Assembly: GCA_964058845.1 (NCBI GenBank)
Contig: CAXKVR010000589.1
Location: 1-37,493, forward strand
Length of the DNA: 37,493 bases
Source: Carex sylvatica
Lineage: Eukaryota; Streptophyta; Magnoliopsida; Poales; Cyperaceae
Direction: 5' to 3'
Part shown: positions 30,936-37,493 of the stretch, piece after piece
Layout: every line of letters starts with the position of its first letter
Numbering within the stretch: the stretch's first letter is position 1
Translations under genes and position numbers: made by a program
The notes under the pieces: generated by a model
Seen by the model: the letters and a program-made list of their open reading frames with translations, nothing else
Told to the model about the DNA's origin: nothing
Databases searched by the model: none

Positions 30936-31918
30936 GGGATATTACAAACTTTTTTATTTATAGATAAATGCTAATTTATCAAAAAAATTATTTATGTATC
31001 TCAACCTTCAATTTTTATTCTTTTCCATTTTTTAAACTACATTGTACTTTATTTAATTAGTATTTATTCTAAGGAATTGGATTTTGTCCAAAGGTTTTGC
31101 ACAAAGTCTCATTCAAAATCAAGCTTAAACTTTCAATTTGCATTGAAATTTGTGCAAACATATTTAGAACTTAATAAACTTAAATGGATCTTTGAATCTA
31201 AATGTTTGTACGAATTTTGATGCAAATCAGACGGTATAAATCCGACTTTGAATGAGCCTTTGTCCAAAACGGTTTTGGAGGAGTCACATATTTATCCGAA
31301 ACTTTTATCAATAATATTAAAAAAAAGTTATAGAAAATAACATAGTTTTGGAGGCTAAAAGTAACATATTTATATTTTTGTTTGATTATTCAGCGGAATT
31401 TTTGAGATGGTATAAATAAAAAAATGGTATAAATAAAAAATAAAAAATAATATAGTTTTGGAGGAATCACTAAAAGTAACATATCTATATTATATTTTCG
31501 TTTTTTTTTTTTTTGAAATGGTATAAATAAAAAAATTCGTATCAAAGATACAATAATATAATCTTACAAATTCTTCTAAATCCGTTCCGCTTGGTACAGA
31601 TACCGCCGCCATGCATATAGCCCTAGACAGTGGGCCCCGTTTAAAGTAAAAAACTAACTTATTTTTATAAAGTATTATGTGGGACCCAGACGTCAGTGAC
31701 TCAAGCTAATTGTAGACAGGCCGCTTTATGCGGTCCATAGGATTAGAACTGTGAGGGGGAAACTCACGTAACCGAATTCTAAGTCATTATTGATGGACTT
31801 TTAGTTCAAAAATTAAATGTGAACGGTCTTTTTTAACAGTAATCGGTCCTACATTTTAGTAATTGAGGAGGTAGGAAATTTCTGCACACCGAAAAGCAGG
31901 TGATCTCCTTTCAAAATT
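30936..31918. other. Intergenic DNA with a short local duplication, no gene seen
   Basis: TAGTTTTGGAGG, AAAAGTAACATAT and GGTATAAATAAAAAA recur at about 31340-31440 and 31450-31530, a diverged tandem duplication. Otherwise AT-rich with no supported feature. Confidence 0.5.
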
Positions 31919-32086
31919 TACTTCTCTCATACCTGATAAAGAAATCTTTTACAATTACTGAATCTAAACTGCTCTTTTTAACTTAACACAAATCTCAAAA
32001 CACAAAAATACTGTCCCTATTGCGATCCGAATCTCAAACCGTAAAGTGAGAGTGATCCTCTATAATGCCGGAGAGGATACGGATTG
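31919..32086. mobile_element. Mutator-type MITE copy, GAATTC-GAGGAT family, eroded
   Basis: Shares ATACCTGATAAAGAAATCTT, TTACAATTACTGAATCTAAA, AATCTCAAACCGTAAAGTGA and GGAGAGGATACGGATT with 3121-3318. The left end is not clear. Confidence 0.75.
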
Positions 32087-32318
32087 GGGGGGGACCTCAG
32101 TTTTGGCGAGGTCTGTTTGGCCGACTTTGGGATAGTTGAGCTGATGGGTTTTGATTATTTTTAAGTTAGTTTACAATTTCATGGTTAGTGCTCTCTTTAG
32201 TGCTGGTAATTATTACTGTTTTTTTTTAATATGAGAATCATTTGGGCGGAAAGGACGACTGAATTCATGCTCTCTGCACTTTATACTCGGCAAAGACGGC
32301 CAATTTGTGCAAAATTAT

Positions 32319-32521
32319 GGGTCCGGATCTCCTAAAGTAACTCAATCTTTGAGTTTTGAATTGAGACCGTCTGATTTCAATTTGTCGCTCGAAATTGCTT
32401 CGTGATTTGAATTCATCTTTCAGAATGTGTGCGTTTCACTTCAGATATATTATCACAGATTTGAATCAGACGATCCCGATTTAAAACTCAAAAATTGAGT
32501 TACTTCACTGGATTTGAATTC
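32319..32521. mobile_element. Mutator-type MITE with perfect 9-bp target duplication
   Basis: Starts GGGTCCGGATCTCC and ends GGATTTGAATTC. Arms share AAGTAACTCAATNTTTGAGT. The duplication caaaattat is at 32310-32318 and 32522-32530. The second copy is at 1548-1751. Confidence 0.92.
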
Positions 32522-32599
32522 CAAAATTATTGCTTTCCAGGCAGTACTTGTGGAATTCAGATCGAGTCCAATATCATACTGTGTATAATGAGTTTAGAC

Positions 32600-32772
32600 C
32601 AGTGTTATAAATAACGGTATGCAGTCGTCAAACGGATAAGGTATCATCAAGTGATTAGTCGTGAATAATTGATCATATTCGGAAATAATTGTCTTATTAG
32701 TCGAAAAAATCCATGACGATTTAGTCACCGCCAATGACTAATTGGCTTGAATGGATGTTTTTTACAACACCG
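32600..32772. mobile_element. hAT-type MITE, CAGTGTTGTAAAT family
   Basis: Starts CAGTGTTATAAATAACGG and ends TTTTTTACAACACCG. Flanks gtttagac (32592-32599) and gttcagac (32773-32780) agree at 7 of 8. The interior is shared with 454-607, 11089-11489 and the tandem array at 9889-10580. Confidence 0.87.
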
Positions 32773-32780
32773 GTTCAGAC

Positions 32781-33510
32781 CGTCGTCTATATCTCAGCAA
32801 CTCAAATGAGTTTTTAAATAATTGTTAATCACTTTTTAGAAATTAAAATCTCTAAAGTTTCTAACTCTTACATTTATAAAATTAAATTTAGAATTTCTAT
32901 TAAGCCACATCAGCAATAAATTAAAAAGTAGAAATAATTTGAGCCAATCATTTGATCAGTGTAAAGTTTATAAACAATTTATTAATAATAAATTTTACTG
33001 CATAGTTTCTAAATAAGAAACTCTCCCGCATATTTGAAATTAGATTAGAAACTGCTACATCATATTAGAAACTCTAATAACTCTGCAAGCCAATCATTTT
33101 TTTTTTATTGGTCATGATCTCTTTCTATTTTTTAAATGTCATTTAATTTTTTTAATTGATTGATAATTAATTGGTCATGTCTTCGTTTCTTTCTATATTT
33201 TTATATCATTTAAGGTTTGTTATTTCTCATTAAATATTTCATTTTGTTTGAGACTTTTTTTTATGAAAATATATATCATTTAGTATGTCATTCATGAATG
33301 TTAGTTATGTGTAGATGTCATTTATTATGTCATTTAAAAAATATTATTTGTCATTTAGTCTATTTTTTTATGAAGATATGTCATTTTGTATGAGTTTTTT
33401 TTTTATTCTCTTATATTTGTCATTCAGAAATCGTTAATTTTTTTCATGCGCAAATCTCAATACATATAAACAGTTAAATTTAGAATAATAGAGTTCTATT
33501 ATTATATTTA
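32781..33510. other. AT-rich DNA with repeated TGTCATTTA words
   Basis: At 33120-33425 the word TCATTT or TGTCATT recurs more than ten times at irregular spacing. No gene seen. Confidence 0.5.
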
Positions 33511-33745
33511 TGGTACGTTTGGGTGACACAAGAATAGCGCTAACCCAGGAATAGCTGCTATTTCTTGCGAGTTATTCTCACTATTTTCACGTTTGGGTGA
33601 AAAAAATGCTATTCTCAACACAAGGAATAGCTTGGGTTAGCTGCTATTCCGCTATTCGTATGAAATATTGGATTAGCAACTATTCCGAATTTGAGGTTAG
33701 CAAGCTATTCCGAACTATTCTTTATTTCATCCAAACACACTCTAA
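33511..33745. mobile_element. MITE-like palindromic element, GTTTGGGTGA type
   Basis: The left end GGTACGTTTGGGTGA is mirrored by TTTCATCCAAACACAC at the right. The interior repeats GGAATAGC / GCTATTCC in both orientations. Target duplication and superfamily not resolved. Confidence 0.6.
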
Positions 33746-34889
33746 AGAGCAGCAGAGTCGGATCCATGTCTAGGAGCCGCATTGGTTATTATAACAAGCC
33801 AAATTAGTTGCTATCTACGGTTCCAAGGAAATGACTAGATGAGTCACTCTAGATAACAATTAAAAAATAATCTTACACTATTTTTTCTTTTTCCATTTTA
33901 ATTTTCTACCTCAGAGGGAATGAGATATATTTTAGTGAAGTAGTTTTTGAACTCATATTCAGTTAAGAACTTCAAATTAAAGAAGACATCTATCATTATT
34001 CATATTCATTTTTCTATCATTTTTGAACTTCATTAAAATCTAACTATAAGAATTCATTTACAGACAATGTTATTAATGGACCATGATTTTTAAATTCAAA
34101 TATAATAATTATAACAAAGAGGAGAGTTTAAATACTTTTATTTTTTATATCTTCATTATGTCTTTATTTTTTTTAACTTTAATAATTTTAAATTTAAAAC
34201 TTAGATGTAAAAATAAAATAAGATATGGTTTATATCATTTTCTCTATACACATACAAAAGATTATAATATTTCAACTTTGTATTGAGTGTTATCAGGAGC
34301 TTACAAAACATACTGATGTCGATAATTTATGGTTGTAGGAAAAATACATATAACATTTAACTATTTTATTATGTTATATAATTGTAAATTTTTTTGTTAT
34401 CAGAAAATTTAAAAATAAAAACACGATAAAGACACAATGAATTTAGATATTTGAACTCTTATCAATTAGCAAATAATTCAAATTCGAACCTTTGCAACCT
34501 GGGCTTGAGCAGGAAGGCACCTTATTAAATTTAAAAAAAAAAAAAAAAACATTCCACCAATTACTTTAATTTGTTTTATAGTTTTCTCATGCTTTAAATG
34601 TATTGACTTTTAAAAGTGCCACTTGAGGCCTTTTTCTTTTTAAAATAAGTGTTGGAGATGTTTGGTGAGAGCACTGATAGAGGTCAAGAATATTTGCAAA
34701 ATTGTAAGTACAGTGCCAAATCTTTTCTATAATTATTACCTTTCTAATGGCTTACATGTCAATCTAGTAATCTGCAAATCAACCTTGACGTTGTTTTTAT
34801 TTTATTTTTTTTAAGAAAAAAAAAGCATTGACTCCTGTCACAGAAATGAAAAGCACCTTTTTCTGTGTGTGTGCACCAAATGTTTTATT
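33746..34889. other. AT-rich intergenic DNA, no gene seen
   Basis: A patch at about 34485-34550 (TTCGAACCTTTGCAACC and an A-run) hints at a SINE relic but lacks an A box. Nothing else can be supported. Confidence 0.5.
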
Positions 34890-35157
34890 AATATCATTTT
34901 AAAAAAGAAAACACCACTGAAATTGGGATTTCGAAAAATATCAGGGTCTTTAAGTCAATCTGCAGACTCATTCTTGAGGGTCACAAATTGACGTTGAGGC
35001 CCCTCAAAAATCTGGTATTATATTGTATTTTTAAGTTTTTGGGAGGCTCCAAATCAATCTACGGTCCTCTAAAAATAGAGCCGCAGATTGACTTGGAGAT
35101 CCTGATATTTTTTAAAATCCCCATAATTTGTGGGTTTTTTTAACAGTGGTATTAATA
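34890..35157. mobile_element. Long palindromic MITE-like hairpin
   Basis: The left arm TATTAATATCATTTTAAAAA ... ATCAGGGTCTTTAAGTCAAT then CTGCAGACTC pairs with the right arm GAGCCGCAGATTGACTTGGA then GATCCTGAT ... GTGGTATTAATA. The arms cover about 85 bp each. The loop region itself repeats inverted AGATTGACG/TCAATCTACGG words. Confidence 0.7.
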
Positions 35158-36228
35158 AAAAATTTGGATGTGTGCAGTTGTGTGTTATGACAATATACGA
35201 CTTTTATGTATGTTTACTATATTATTAGTACCATATTTATATAATTATTTCTTTTCAACCGACAAGAACTTAAAAGTTAAAAAATACATACCTTACAAAA
35301 ACATACTTTGTAATAATATTAAAAAATATATAAAGCTGTTTAAGATTAAATCTTAATCCGTATTAAGAAGTTTGTGTTCGGTTGTTTTAATTTATAGATA
35401 GACGTTAAAAAACTTAATTCTGAAATAGATGCCTTAAGATTCGGATATGGATTAAGATTTTATGATTTTGGACAAAAAAATCCAAAGGAGTGGATCTTAA
35501 TTTTGATAAGGAATTGATGTTCTGAAAAATTAAGACACCAATGATTCTAAATGAAGTTTATGGAAACTTAAGGAGGCTTAATCTCCTCTTATTGAACAAC
35601 ATTACAAAAAAAAATAAACATGAGCGTTTCAATGAGCATCATATCAAATTCAGTGTGATGTTTTCAAGAGCTATGATGGTCCAATATCTATAGAAGTTAG
35701 ATCAAATTTAAGATTTACACGGGACGATTTTATATTAAAATATGCTTGTAAATCTAGAAAATAAATCTGCTGCGATTCTAAAGGCGTATGTACCTGTGAT
35801 TCTAATCTCGACTGTTTATTTATTGGAATGAAGAAATAAAAAAATAACAAAATTTGTGTACAAATTTCAAAACATATGAACAGATAGGGTTAGAATTGCA
35901 AGAACCTGTAATCTAAACTAATTTCATAAATTTTAAAGCAAATTAAATGGCTCCAAGCAGTTCGGTCCATGTCCAATGACCATCGAAAGGCCTCTTCTTC
36001 TTTTTTAGAAAAAGAAAAGAAAAGAATAATCCCCTTTAATTCTGCTTTCGACAAGTGGCAAGTTTATGGATTTGAATATTGTTCTTCTCTTTTGTCACCC
36101 ATGTAGCATTTCGTATCGCGAGTTGTCTGACACTGTATTAGATTCCTTTTTGCGGTTATATATAAGCAGGGAAGTATTACTTGGTATTTTTTTCATTTTT
36201 TCACTGTTTCATTTCATATATCTGTGGC
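35158..36228. other. Intergenic DNA, no gene seen
   Basis: Mostly AT-rich. 35395-35610 repeats AAGATT/CTTAATC words without clear ends. At 36105-36165 an acceptor-like CCATGTAG precedes a short open block (SYRELSDTVLDSFLRLY). It is too short to call an exon. Confidence 0.45.
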
Positions 36229-36680
36229 TAGGGGTGTTCAAACGGTTTGATTTTTAGCTGAACCAGAAAATTTCAGTTTAAATAGATTGATCTTTTGATT
36301 TAAATAGATTAGTTCGGTTGAAAGTTTAAATAATTTCAGTTTAAATGAATCGGTTTGGTTTAGACTTCTCAAAACCGACTTAAACCGAACCGACCGGTTT
36401 ATATCGGTTCGACTCTAATTTTATTAGTGTTATAGTAATTTCATTAAACCAAACCAGACTGAATTAAACCGAACTTCAATTATTGTGTATGACAATGTAT
36501 TCTTTCGTTAATAATAGTACCAATAAGTTTATTTCGATTTGAATAGAACAAATTGAAATTTACTTTAATTTATTTAGTTCGGTATTTAATCGCTTCATTT
36601 TAGTTTTATTTTTGAAAACAAAACAAAAAATTAGTTATTTTACTTTAATTTGAATCGAACCGACCGTTTGAACAACCCTA
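36229..36680. mobile_element. hAT-type MITE, TAGGGGTGTTCA family
   Basis: Starts TAGGGGTGTTCAAACGG and ends CCGTTTGAACAACCCTA. The left flank is tctgtggc (36221-36228). The right flank reads tctgctgtggc, so the duplication looks split by a 3-bp insertion. Same family as 22097-22538. Confidence 0.78.
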
Positions 36681-36733
36681 TCTGCTGTGGCTGGTTTATC
36701 TACTGTATTCTACAATCCGCAGGTCCAAAAGAC

Positions 36734-36921
36734 GAATCTGTATCCTCTCCAGTATTGCAGAGGATCATCCTCACTTTACGGTTTGAGATTAAATTACGAT
36801 CGGTTTGGTATTCAGGCCGCAACAATGTGAGCTTTGAGATTCGTGCCAAGTTAAAAATAACGGTTCAGATTTAGTAATTGTAAAAGATTCCCTTATCAGG
36901 TATTGGAGAGGATGTGAATTC
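36734..36921. mobile_element. Mutator-type MITE with perfect 9-bp target duplication
   Basis: The best-preserved copy of its family: starts GAATCTGTATCCTCTCC, ends GGAGAGGATGTGAATTC, with ccaaaagac at 36725-36733 and 36922-36930. The relatives at 3121, 29668 and 31919 can be read against it. Confidence 0.92.
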
Positions 36922-36930
36922 CCAAAAGAC

Positions 36931-37493
36931 AATAGAAAAAGGTTTACGTGGGGTCCACTTTTAAGCGTTTATTGGACTTTTGCTTTTTCATTTACTTATA
37001 TAATCAATTTTATATTGCTGTACAATAAGTGGCATGTACATGTCGCTTCAATAAAGAACTCCAACTAAGGAATAAAAATGTTAAAATAATAAAATTGAGG
37101 CCCCCTTCTCATCTTCTCTTGTGGAGATCTTTCATTCAATGATACAGAGAAGTTCAATTAGAGATGATATTAGGTTCGATTTGGATTTTGGGCTGAAATT
37201 GCATAAATTTGTGTCCTTTTTTTTTTGTCAAAATTTATGTATGTTTTGTCTGATTTTTTTTCTTTATCTATAAATTTAGATTTTGTCATGTCAGTGATGG
37301 TTATATTCATGAGTGTATATTTTATGAGGTAATTTAATTTTTTAGTTTGTTCAAGATTGGATCAATGGAAATTTTTGGGTTTAATTAAAATTACGAAGCA
37401 AATTAATAAAAAAACAAACAACTTCAAGATTCATGTCAATTTATAACGGATGGTATGTATTCAAATTCAAAATTTGATGTAATATATTCAACA
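36931..37493. other. AT-rich intergenic DNA to the window end, no gene seen
   Basis: No open frame, RNA gene or bounded repeat that I can support. Confidence 0.5.

Noticed and set aside
36066..36257. Short plus-strand frame (YRELSDTVLDSFLRLY) after an acceptor-like AG
   Set aside because: The block is about 60 nt, has no clear donor and no known motif.
1..37493. CRISPR array, bacterial operon, phage or organellar insertion
   Set aside because: There are no regularly spaced identical repeats of that kind, no operon-like gene packing and no organellar genes. All genes have spliceosomal introns.

Overview
This window is nuclear DNA from a flowering plant. It is AT-rich, its genes are split by GT-AG introns, and the space between and inside the genes is full of short non-autonomous DNA transposons (MITEs). 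Four protein genes can be rebuilt exon by exon with intact frames: NUP43 (nuclear pore WD40 protein, minus strand, 3777-6050), a DIR1-type lipid-transfer protein (plus strand, 11948-12408), a CLC-e type chloroplast chloride channel (minus strand, 15790-20758) and PHO2/UBC24 (minus strand, coding 23481-27374, leader to about 29575). I cannot name the species. The sequence does not look like a grass, but I have no decisive marker.

The PHO2 assignment is the firmest. The protein has a giant N-terminal region, a C-terminal ubiquitin-conjugating domain with the catalytic cysteine in GKVCLSLLNTW, and a 5' leader exon with five complements of miR399 (27784-28043). That is the known phosphate-starvation switch: miR399 accumulates when phosphate is low and represses PHO2, which otherwise directs degradation of phosphate transport proteins. 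The leader holds no AUG at all over about 800 spliced bases. Its large leader intron has an internal duplication of about 0.5 kb.

Layout: 1-3776 holds hAT- and Mutator-type MITEs, a tRNA-derived SINE with a perfect 15-bp target duplication, and an orphan 3' gene fragment. NUP43 follows, with a 373-bp hAT MITE in its first intron. 6330-11500 is repeat-rich, with two copies of another hAT MITE, a degraded gene region carrying an EMC2-like exon fragment, and a tandem array of about 216-bp units built from the body of a hAT MITE. The lipid-transfer gene comes next, with a nested pair of hAT elements upstream. CLC-e has MITEs in three introns and a Mutator-type MITE just above its core promoter. 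Between CLC-e and PHO2 lie two more terminal-inverted-repeat elements. From 29600 to the end I see no intact gene, only repeats, some directly upstream of PHO2.

The four genes do not form a pathway. They share only position. No CRISPR array, operon, rRNA or functional tRNA gene is visible. The most interesting structure is the miR399 array with two indel-bearing sites in an AUG-free leader, followed by the MITE-derived tandem array and the orphan exon fragments.
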